A DNA stretch of 6,230 nucleotides from an uncultured Verrucomicrobiales bacterium (GCA_937983475.1 CALJZV010000120.1:1-6230); one strand, 5' to 3'. Counted from the first letter of the stretch, positions 1 to 5,416 are shown. Notes: generated by a model from the letters alone, not told the origin. Numbers and translations: made by a program.

Positions 1-1062
1 ATTGTCACTGACAGGCAAGCCCTCCGCGCCGACTCGCGTTGACACCACCGCCAGCCCTGCCGCCATGGCTTCGAACACTTTAATCCGGGTGCCGCCTCCC
101 ACCCGCAAAGGCAAAACCATGATGGAGGCTTGTGCAAGATATGGCCGCACATCCGGCACGGTCCCGGTGACTTCAATGGACGAGTCAGCCTCAGCGAGCG
201 CGCGAATGTGCGCAGGCGGGTTGCGCCCAATCACCAAAAAACGGGCCGATGGAAAGCGTTGTTTGACTTGCGGATAAATGTCCCGAACAAAAAAGTTCAC
301 CGCGTCCAGGTTGGCGTGCCAGTCCATGGATCCCAAAAACGCCATGGTGCAAGGCTCCGAACGGTTGGAAGGCTGGTAATATTCGCAATCAACGCCGGTT
401 GGCACCGCTCCCAGGATGTTACTCATGCCACGAGTCTCCTTGAAATAATGAAACTCGTCCTCGCTTACGGTGATCTGGCCATCCACGAATGCCGCACAGG
501 TGTCCTCAAATTGACGCGTCAGCTCGTATTCTTTGGAATAAATGAAACGCTTCAATGGATTGGTTGCGCAATCAATGTGGCGCTTCCAGATAAGGGACTC
601 AACATTGTGTTGAAAAATCACCGTCGGCACCCTGGGCTTTTTTCCCAGCGCCAACAGATTGATCATCGGGGCCAGGTAATCACAGACTATCAAGTCCAGC
701 GGCCGGCTTGAAATGCAGCCGCGAAGTTGGTCCACCGTTTCCTTGGAGAAATACTTTTGGGCAATGTAGGGGTATTTTCCCGACAGGGTGTTTCTTAACA
801 CACCGCAGTAAAAACTCAGGGACTTGCGGGAAGTTTGTGGATGGGGCACGGCAATCACTTCGTCGCAGAATTCCCGGGCTTGAACAACGGCGTCGTTGGC
901 GTCTTCTGGCGTCCTCAAGCACAAATAGGTCAGGTGATGACGGCGCTTGAGTTCCTTGAGCATGTTGTAGGTGCGAATCCGGTCCCCTCCGTTCAGGGGA
1001 TGAAGGAGCCGGCAATTGACCCATAAAATGCTAAGGCGTTTGGTTTCAGATGATGATGTCAC
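1..1062 (-). CDS. GT4-type glycosyltransferase, C-terminus cut by window edge
   Basis: Reading leftward from GTG at 1062, the frame stays open for 354 codons to base 1, so the gene is truncated by the window. It probably transfers a sugar from a nucleotide-sugar donor onto a cytoplasmic-face lipid-linked or polysaccharide acceptor. The N-terminal acceptor domain (about residues 8-220) carries the glycine loop NGGDRIRTY (24-32) and QHNVESLIWKRH (151-162), typical of exopolysaccharide/EpsH-associated glycosyltransferases. The C-terminal donor domain starts near FLGSMDWHANLDAV (242-255) and includes VLPLRVGGGTRIKVFEAMAAG (316-336), the end of the GT-B donor-binding motif, with Gly where many GT4 enzymes have the first Glu. 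I estimate some 40-60 residues are missing. The start lies 30 bases past the deacetylase stop; no ATG fits and no Shine-Dalgarno is visible. Family is clear; donor and acceptor are unknown. Confidence 0.88.
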   Translation of the reverse strand, partial: MTSSSETKRLSILWVNCRLLHPLNGGDRIRTYNMLKELKRRHHLTYLCLRTPEDANDAVVQAREFCDEVIAVPHPQTSRKSLSFYCGVLRNTLSGKYPYIAQKYFSKETVDQLRGCISSRPLDLIVCDYLAPMINLLALGKKPRVPTVIFQHNVESLIWKRHIDCATNPLKRFIYSKEYELTRQFEDTCAAFVDGQITVSEDEFHYFKETRGMSNILGAVPTGVDCEYYQPSNRSEPCTMAFLGSMDWHANLDAVNFFVRDIYPQVKQRFPSARFLVIGRNPPAHIRALAEADSSIEVTGTVPDVRPYLAQASIMVLPLRVGGGTRIKVFEAMAAGLAVVSTRVGAEGLPVSDN

Positions 1063-1092
1063 TGGTGAACGGGAATTACGATGCCATGCGAC

Positions 1093-1869
1093 TCATTTGA
1101 CCGCAGGGCCCGAGTCGCGTGTCTTGTTGTAAGGTTGGAGAATTCGCTTGGGAACGTAAAGAAGCGCTGACCGAACTCGCCTTCCCCAAATATAGGTCAA
1201 TGAGCCGGATGCGATCTTCCCCGCAGCCGTCGCATCATGGTGCGACAGAATCACAAACCGATTCATGGCCGCAGGCAGACTGTCGAGGGTGTTGGTCGCC
1301 TCGCGGGAATTTCCTACCACAGAATAGCCCAAGGCGTATGCGGTCCTGTACACTTCGCTGTCTCCTTGGCCGGCGGGAAGCGACATGCTGCGCACAGGCT
1401 TTCCCAGGACATTTTCAAGCCATTCTTTGCTTTGGCGCAGCTCATCCTGCATCTCCTCGCGAGGCATATGAGCCAATGAACGGTGGGTAACGCCGTGAGT
1501 GCCGAAGTCAAAGCCCTGTTGCGCCAGGCTGCGAATCTCATTTTCCTTGAGAAAATCCTCCCGCTCCTCGCAGTAGCTTTTGGTTAAATAAAATGTTCCG
1601 CCAGCGCCTGAATTCGCCAAGATTTCCGCCATCTCAATGGAACTCTTATGACCGTCATCGAAGGTAAAAACGCATGTTTTTTCATCCGGCTGACGGCCAG
1701 ACGCCAATTGCTCCAGTAGTCTAGAAACACTGATGATGGCGTAACCGTGTTCCTTAAGTTGTCGTAAATGTTCACTGAAAGTCCGGCGGGTGGTCGTGTA
1801 TTTGAGATAACTCGAATCAGGAAACCGCCCGTCGGACAGTGAGTGATACATCAAGCAGACAAAGGCCAT
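1093..1869 (-). CDS. Polysaccharide deacetylase (NodB homology domain, CE4)
   Basis: This 258-residue protein is almost entirely a NodB domain. It should remove N- or O-acetyl groups from a polysaccharide using a divalent metal. Motif 1 is TFDDG (69-73), with catalytic base Asp71 and metal ligand Asp72. Motif 2 is THGVTH (124-129), supplying metal ligands His125 and His129. Motif 3 is reduced to SLPAG (163-167), without the usual arginine. Motif 5 is probably ILSHHD (207-212). The N-terminus MAFVCLMYHSLSDG enters the catalytic fold directly, so there is no signal peptide and the enzyme should act in the cytoplasm, perhaps on lipid-linked intermediates. It starts 9 bases after the methyltransferase stop and ends 30 bases before the glycosyltransferase, which supports one operon. 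No clear Shine-Dalgarno precedes ATG 1869. The exact substrate cannot be told from sequence. Confidence 0.9.
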   Translation of the reverse strand: MAFVCLMYHSLSDGRFPDSSYLKYTTTRRTFSEHLRQLKEHGYAIISVSRLLEQLASGRQPDEKTCVFTFDDGHKSSIEMAEILANSGAGGTFYLTKSYCEEREDFLKENEIRSLAQQGFDFGTHGVTHRSLAHMPREEMQDELRQSKEWLENVLGKPVRSMSLPAGQGDSEVYRTAYALGYSVVGNSREATNTLDSLPAAMNRFVILSHHDATAAGKIASGSLTYIWGRRVRSALLYVPKRILQPYNKTRDSGPAVK

Positions 1870-1878
1870 GGGCCACGG

Positions 1879-2676
1879 CTATTTTTTGTTATAAGCCATC
1901 AGTCCACCTGAGGCGCACATAAATGACAGTGCCGGACAGGAAAGAATTTCGTCCGCCTTCTTCCATACATGCCAAATGGGCTTGGGAAGCGGCAGCTTAA
2001 AAAACACTGGAGAACAATCCAGATAACGAACATCAAAGGAGGCAAATCCCTCTTCCTTGAGCAATGGAATAAAATCACGTTGTGGCACAAACGAATTTTC
2101 CAAAACAGGCGCTTCAAAGGCGGTGACATTCTTCTTGTTGGAGCGCAGGGCACCCCAAACGGCCTTGGACGCATTGCGCAGAAAACGAGGCACCGAGCGA
2201 TGGTTTCGGAAAGAGACGATAAGCCGACCACCGGGCTTGACGCATCGTGCAAGCTGGCGCAACCCTTCCTCGGGATCCTCCAGATAGTCAATCAGGCCAA
2301 TGAGCAAAACGGTGTCGGCCTTATTGCGAAAATTTTTGAGCAATTCCAAATCGCCAATGTGATATTCAGCGTTGGGGAGATTCATGTCCTTGGCCATCTG
2401 AACCATAACAGGAGAAATATCGATCCCAACATATTTCAGGCCATGCTCGACGGCAGGCGGCCCGAAGACGGCCGGCCCCATTCCGTAATCCAAAAGAGTT
2501 CCCCCTTTAGGTGTATTCCTAAGCAGGTCGCTTATAATATCTTGCCGACGCCGGAAACTCAAAGAGCTGACATTGTAGACTTTGGTTTCAGACCGTTTCT
2601 TATAATCTTCGGCAATGCGGTCAAAGAAGACCTGCGCTTCATGATGGGACTTTGGGGTAGCGGAGCTTGTTGTCAT
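1879..2676 (-). CDS. Class I SAM-dependent methyltransferase
   Basis: The 265-residue product has the Rossmann-type SAM-binding core. Residues 15-25 (QVFFDRIAEDY) are the common lead-in helix. Motif I is LLDYGMGPAVFG (61-72), a glycine-rich loop after Asp63. GIDIS (84-88) supplies the acidic residue that usually binds the SAM ribose. GDLELL (108-113) is the motif around the adenine, and VKPGGRLIVSF (146-156) is the post-core strand. Residues 160-265 form a less typical C-terminal part, likely the acceptor-binding cap. It is first in a leftward operon with the deacetylase and glycosyltransferase, so a sugar or lipid-linked glycan acceptor is inferred; a small-molecule acceptor is also possible. 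ATG 2676 is the first in-frame start and lies about 24 bases from the predicted transcription start. I see no Shine-Dalgarno. Confidence 0.88.
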   Translation of the reverse strand: MTTSSATPKSHHEAQVFFDRIAEDYKKRSETKVYNVSSLSFRRRQDIISDLLRNTPKGGTLLDYGMGPAVFGPPAVEHGLKYVGIDISPVMVQMAKDMNLPNAEYHIGDLELLKNFRNKADTVLLIGLIDYLEDPEEGLRQLARCVKPGGRLIVSFRNHRSVPRFLRNASKAVWGALRSNKKNVTAFEAPVLENSFVPQRDFIPLLKEEGFASFDVRYLDCSPVFFKLPLPKPIWHVWKKADEILSCPALSFMCASGGLMAYNKK

Positions 2677-2706
2677 AATAAGTTACACTTCTAAACGAAC
2701 CCGCTT

Positions 2707-2735
2707 ATCTTAAAAGCTTGCCACTCCCTTCGCAA
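2707..2735 (-). promoter_or_regulatory. Candidate sigma-70-type promoter for the leftward glycan operon
   Basis: On the minus strand, TTGCGA (2735-2730) is followed after 17 bases by TAAGAT (2712-2707). Each box matches the consensus at four of six positions and the spacing is ideal. Transcription would start near 2700, giving a leader of about 24 bases before the methyltransferase ATG. This is a consensus match by eye, not a tested promoter. Confidence 0.4.
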
Positions 2736-2738
2736 GCA

Positions 2739-2756
2739 ATTCCGCATTTGCGGAAT
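2739..2756. promoter_or_regulatory. Perfect 18-base palindrome in the divergent intergenic region; candidate operator
   Basis: ATTCCGCA and its exact reverse complement TGCGGAAT flank a two-base centre (TT). It abuts the -35 box of the leftward promoter and lies 16 bases upstream of the -35 of the rightward one, as expected for a dimeric regulator controlling both. No T-tract follows on either strand, so a terminator is unlikely. The half-site GCGGAAT occurs again at 2835-2841 in the hsp20 leader. Confidence 0.5.
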
Positions 2757-2772
2757 CATTTTGGCCATTGGC

Positions 2773-2801
2773 TTGGCTTAAGGCCGCTTCAGGTTTATTA
2801 T
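2773..2801 (+). promoter_or_regulatory. Candidate sigma-70-type promoter for the hsp20-hpf genes
   Basis: TTGGCT (2773-2778) and TATTAT (2796-2801) are 17 bases apart and match consensus at four and five of six positions. The start would fall near 2808, leaving a leader of roughly 90 bases before ATG 2899. It overlaps the in-frame ATG at 2800, which would then lie upstream of the transcript and cannot be the hsp20 start. No CIRCE repeat or sigma-32-like promoter is visible here. Confidence 0.5.
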
Positions 2802-2844
2802 GAATAAAAGCAAATCCCTCGAACTTCGCATTCGGCGGAATCAA

Positions 2845-2883
2845 TTGTGGAGGTTCCGGCAATGCCCAAACAATCATCCACAA
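2845..2883 (+). other. Hairpin in the hsp20 5' leader, abutting the ribosome binding site
   Basis: TTGTGGA (2845-2851) pairs perfectly with TCCACAA (2877-2883). With A2876 bulged, GGTT (2852-2855) can also pair with AATC (2872-2875, one G-U), and a small GGC/GCC hairpin (2858-2860 with 2864-2866) can sit inside. The stem ends one base before the purine-rich Shine-Dalgarno. Leaders of small heat-shock genes often act as RNA thermometers, so a regulatory role is possible but inferred. Confidence 0.45.
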
Positions 2884-2884
2884 A

Positions 2885-2892
2885 GGAAAGGA
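2885..2892 (+). promoter_or_regulatory. Ribosome binding site that fixes the hsp20 start
   Basis: GGAAAGGA lies 6 bases before ATG 2899. It favours that start over the in-frame ATG at 2800, which has no such site. Its core GAAAGG (2886-2891) is exactly complementary to CCTTTC at 2923-2928, codons 9-10 of the same gene. Confidence 0.8.
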
Positions 2893-2898
2893 TCCAAA

Positions 2899-3369
2899 AT
2901 GAAGCTTCGCAGCACATTGAGCCCTTTCAGAGAATTGGAGGAAATGCAGCGCAAGTTGGAGCGCAGCCTTGCGCCGATGCTTCCCAAGGCTTCATTTCGG
3001 CCGGAGGAGGCCGAACTCAGCGAATTGATGGGCACTGGGGAGTGGTATCCGGAGGTGGATATAACTGAAAACGACAAGGAATACCTCATCAAATCCGAAC
3101 TGCCTGAGGTCAAAATGGAAAATGTCCACATCACCGTGGAGAATGGAATTTTGCATTTGCGGGGTGAGCGCAAACTGGAGAAGGAGGAAAAAGGGTTGAG
3201 GCATTTGCGCATTGAGCGGGCCTACGGCTCTTTCAGGCGCAGTTTCACTCTTCCCTCCGATGCCGATCCGGCAAAGGTAAAAGCGGAGTTCAAAGATGGC
3301 TTGATGACCATTCATATTGAGAAAAGCGAGCAGGCCAAACCCAGGGTCATCGACATCAAGGTGGGATAA
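2899..3369 (+). CDS. Hsp20 family small heat-shock protein
   Basis: The 156-residue product is an ATP-independent holdase that should oligomerise and bind unfolding proteins in the cytoplasm. A short charged N-terminal arm (1-45; helix near RELEEMQRKLERSLAPML) precedes an alpha-crystallin domain (about 48-142). The domain begins WYPEVDITEND (49-59), continues EYLIKSELPEVKMENVHI (61-78) and GILHLRGER (83-91), then has the conserved ERAYGSFRRSFTLP (106-119). The signature A-x-x-x-x-G-x-L region is AEFKDGLMTIHI (129-140), with Leu-Met where Val-Leu is usual. The tail carries an IDI (151-153) I-x-I/V motif, which in this family docks on a neighbouring dimer. A start at 2800 would add 33 basic, non-family residues and lacks a ribosome binding site. 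It is followed after 72 bases by an HPF-like gene with the same style of ribosome binding site. Confidence 0.95.
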   Translation: MKLRSTLSPFRELEEMQRKLERSLAPMLPKASFRPEEAELSELMGTGEWYPEVDITENDKEYLIKSELPEVKMENVHITVENGILHLRGERKLEKEEKGLRHLRIERAYGSFRRSFTLPSDADPAKVKAEFKDGLMTIHIEKSEQAKPRVIDIKVG

Positions 3370-3427
3370 ACACTCATGGCGCGCCCAACAAAGGTTGGTC
3401 AAAAGGGCGTGTTTCAAACAAAACAAA

Positions 3428-3434
3428 GAAAGGA
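3428..3434 (+). promoter_or_regulatory. Ribosome binding site that fixes the hpf-like start
   Basis: GAAAGGA lies 7 bases before ATG 3442 and nearly repeats the hsp20 site in sequence and spacing. It favours this start over the in-frame ATG at 3376, which would add a basic 22-residue tail not typical of the family. Confidence 0.75.
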
Positions 3435-3441
3435 TAAGCCT

Positions 3442-3798
3442 ATGACACTAAATTGGAACGTCGTCACAAAACACATTCGTCCGCATGAGCAGTTACAAAA
3501 CAAATTTTTGGAGAAGGTTTCCAAACTTGAGCAACATCTGGAGCATTTTCCAGAAGAGGCGGTGCATTTGCAAATCAGCATGGAACGGCAGGATCAGCGT
3601 CCCCAATTTACTGCAAAGCTGACCCTGCGCCTGCCCTCCAATATTCTCCACGCCGAAAAATCGGCTGACGACCCGATACCCGCCTTTGATCAGGCGATGA
3701 AAAGCCTTTTCCGGGAAGTTGACTCTCTTAAGGCCGAACTGCGGGGCGACCATCTTTGGGGAAAACAGGCCCGCGTAAAACGCGCCGTGGCAGTTTGA
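3442..3798 (+). CDS. hpf: Short HPF/RaiA-type ribosome hibernation factor
   Basis: The 118-residue protein fits the S30AE (sigma-54 modulation/HPF/RaiA) fold, which binds the 30S decoding region and keeps ribosomes idle in stress or stationary phase. Residues 1-10 should form the first strand, 14-34 the first helix (HEQLQNKFLEKVSKLEQHLE), 41-50, 55-64 and 68-73 the remaining strands (including ILHAEKS), and 80-102 the second helix (PAFDQAMKSLFREVDSLKAEL). The DDPIPAFDQAM segment aligns with DMYAAIDGLI of E. coli HPF. There is no long-form C-terminal dimerisation domain; instead a short basic tail (GKQARVKR, 107-114) ends the protein. It follows hsp20 by 72 bases and precedes htrA, consistent with a stress operon. 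Family assignment is by pattern recognition; whether it acts as HPF, RaiA or a diverged form is open. Confidence 0.85.
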   Translation: MTLNWNVVTKHIRPHEQLQNKFLEKVSKLEQHLEHFPEEAVHLQISMERQDQRPQFTAKLTLRLPSNILHAEKSADDPIPAFDQAMKSLFREVDSLKAELRGDHLWGKQARVKRAVAV

Positions 3799-3839
3799 TA
3801 TGATAAGTATTTCGGCTGGAAGAAAGAATTCTTCATTGA

Positions 3840-3885
3840 AGCAAATGCTTGCCCAGGCAACAAATTTCCAGGGCAAGCGTTTGCT
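3840..3885. repeat. Long inverted repeat (15-bp arms) just upstream of htrA
   Basis: Arms 3840-3854 and 3871-3885 pair over 15 positions with one G-U wobble, around a 16-base loop. On the plus strand the right arm is followed by TGTGATAAAATAAG and not by a T-run, and the other strand has no T-run either, so it is not a standard intrinsic terminator. It ends 16 bases before ATG 3902. It could be an operator overlapping the -35 region, or an mRNA hairpin between hpf and htrA that sets the htrA level. A smaller repeat, GAAGAA/TTCTTC (3819-3834), lies just before it. Confidence 0.7.
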
Positions 3886-3886
3886 G

Positions 3887-3895
3887 TGATAAAAT
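3887..3895 (+). promoter_or_regulatory. Candidate extended -10 element for htrA
   Basis: TGATAAAAT fits the extended -10 pattern TGn plus a five-of-six -10 box (TAAAAT). No -35 box is seen 16-18 bases upstream, as is allowed for extended -10 promoters. Initiation about 7 bases downstream would fall on the A of ATG 3902, giving a leaderless mRNA, which agrees with the absence of a Shine-Dalgarno. The site is AT-rich and short, so it may be chance. Confidence 0.35.
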
Positions 3896-3901
3896 AAGAA
3901 C

Positions 3902-5416
3902 ATGCGAAAAGGATTTCGATTCGTCGTAATAATTACGTTGCTGGCAGGCATTGCTTGGTTGGTCACACGTGAAAATCCTCCTTTCCGCCGCATCAAATCA
4001 CCCGAATCGCCATCGCCGGCAAAGATTGTTGTCGAGACCTCCCCTGTCTCACGCGAAACCCGATTCACCACCAGTTTTGCGCCCGTAGTGCAAAAGGCAG
4101 CGCCCAGTGTCGTCAACATTTACACTACCAAACTCGTCCGGGAACGGCGGGAATCCCTTCCGTTTTTCAACGATCCCCTTTTCCGGCATTTCTTTGGCGA
4201 CCCATGGGAGGGCCAACCGCGCACCCGCAGGGAACAAAGCCTCGGCTCAGGAGTCATTGTCACGGAGGATGGTTACATCCTCACCAACAACCACGTTGTG
4301 GACCAGGCGGATGAAATCAAGGTGGCCCTTCAGGGAACCAGCCAGACATACACCGCGCAACTCATCGGCACGGACCCTCAAACCGACATCGCCGTCATCA
4401 AAATTAATGCCGAGAAAATTCCGGCCATCACCATCGCCGACAGCGACAAACTGGAGGTCGGCGATGTCGTTCTGGCCATCGGCAACCCTTTCGGTGTTGG
4501 ACAGACTGTCACAATGGGCATCGTCAGCGCCACCGGTCGCGGCGGTTTTGGCATTGTGGATTACGAGGATTTTATTCAGACCGATGCCTCCATTAATCCC
4601 GGCAATTCCGGCGGTGCGCTTGTGGACGCCGAGGGGCGCCTTGTGGGCATCAACACCGCCATCCTAAGCCGGACCGGCGGCAATCAAGGTGTTGGATTTG
4701 CGGTTCCCATCAATATGGCTCGGGGCGTCATGGAGCGCATCATTACCGACGGGAAAGTCATCCGCAGATATCTCGGAGTAGGCATTCCGGACCTGACGCC
4801 GGAGCTTGCGCGGGAATTTGACGCAAGGTCCGATCGCGGAGCACTGGTTGGAGAGATCTGGCCCAACACTCCGGCGGCGGAAGCCGGCATCAAGCCGGGC
4901 GATATTATCACCGAAATCAACGGGAGAAAAATCAACGACAGCCGAGGCTTGCGACTGATTGTAGCCCTGACGCCTCCCGGAACAAAGTCAACCCTCAAGC
5001 TGTTGCGCGGCGGCAAGGAAATGACCGTCGAGGTGACAGTCCGTGAAATGCCAAAAAAAGGAATGCAGCCCCCCACATCCCGTGAACGCCCCCCTGCCCC
5101 GCGCCCCGAAAGCACCGGTGGCCTTCTGCGTGGGATAGAAGTTGCCAATCTTGATTCCAGGTGGCGTGATCAGTTTGAAATTCCGCCCCATATTCAAGGA
5201 GCTTTGGTTATGAATGTGGACACCGGATCGCCCGCTTACGCCGCCGGCCTTCGTCCGGGCGATGTCATCATGGAGATCAATCGACAACCGGTTCGAAACT
5301 CTCAGGAAGCCGTGGCCTTAAGCCGCGATGCCGAAAATGGGGAGAAGGTCTTGTTGCGTGTCTGGAGCAATGGCGGCACAAGATTTGTCGTGTTGGAACC
5401 CCTGCGCAATCGATGA
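3902..5416 (+). CDS. htrA: HtrA/Do-family periplasmic serine protease with two PDZ domains
   Basis: The 504-residue protein is an envelope quality-control protease and chaperone. Residues 7-21 (RFVVIITLLAGIAWL, after a basic MRKGF) form one membrane segment; no convincing AxA cleavage site follows, so it is probably a signal anchor with the bulk in the periplasm. A Ser/Pro-rich stretch (30-50) leads to the trypsin-like domain (about 58-280). The catalytic triad is complete: His131 in ILTNNHVVD, Asp162 in DPQTDIAVIKI and Ser236 in NPGNSGGAL. PDZ1 spans about 287-382, with YLGVGI and AGIKPGDIITEING. A Pro/Arg-rich linker (383-405) leads to PDZ2 (about 408-500), with AAGLRPGDVIMEIN. Length and layout match DegP/DegQ. 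ATG 3902 is chosen because it precedes the anchor; no Shine-Dalgarno is visible. It lies 103 bases after hpf, so it may be cotranscribed or have its own promoter. Confidence 0.95.
   Translation: MRKGFRFVVIITLLAGIAWLVTRENPPFRRIKSPESPSPAKIVVETSPVSRETRFTTSFAPVVQKAAPSVVNIYTTKLVRERRESLPFFNDPLFRHFFGDPWEGQPRTRREQSLGSGVIVTEDGYILTNNHVVDQADEIKVALQGTSQTYTAQLIGTDPQTDIAVIKINAEKIPAITIADSDKLEVGDVVLAIGNPFGVGQTVTMGIVSATGRGGFGIVDYEDFIQTDASINPGNSGGALVDAEGRLVGINTAILSRTGGNQGVGFAVPINMARGVMERIITDGKVIRRYLGVGIPDLTPELAREFDARSDRGALVGEIWPNTPAAEAGIKPGDIITEINGRKINDSRGLRLIVALTPPGTKSTLKLLRGGKEMTVEVTVREMPKKGMQPPTSRERPPAPRPESTGGLLRGIEVANLDSRWRDQFEIPPHIQGALVMNVDTGSPAYAAGLRPGDVIMEINRQPVRNSQEAVALSRDAENGEKVLLRVWSNGGTRFVVLEPLRNR

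Noticed and set aside
130..711. 193-codon plus-strand open frame
   Set aside because: It is antisense to the edge-truncated glycosyltransferase, whose motifs are convincing, and shows no domain of its own.
680..1024. 114-codon minus-strand open frame
   Set aside because: It is an alternative frame within the glycosyltransferase, rich in Arg, Pro and Ser as out-of-frame reads often are, with no domain.
1969..2694. 241-codon plus-strand open frame
   Set aside because: It is antisense to the methyltransferase, which has clear SAM-binding motifs. The frame shows no recognisable domain.
2800..2898. Longer hsp20 with its start at ATG 2800 (33 extra residues)
   Set aside because: The ATG overlaps the -10 box of the best promoter candidate, has no ribosome binding site, and adds residues not typical of Hsp20. 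ATG 2899 has a strong site at good spacing.
2677..2898. CIRCE/HrcA operator or sigma-32 heat-shock promoter for hsp20
   Set aside because: Neither TTAGCACTC-N9-GAGTGCTAA nor a CTTGAA/CCCCAT-like pair is present. The palindrome here has a different sequence.
3376..3441. Longer HPF-like protein with its start at ATG 3376
   Set aside because: It lacks a Shine-Dalgarno and would add a basic 22-residue tail outside the S30AE fold. ATG 3442 has GAAAGGA 7 bases upstream.
3840..3885. Intrinsic terminator after hpf
   Set aside because: The stem is strong, but no T-run follows on either strand, so it is listed as an inverted repeat.
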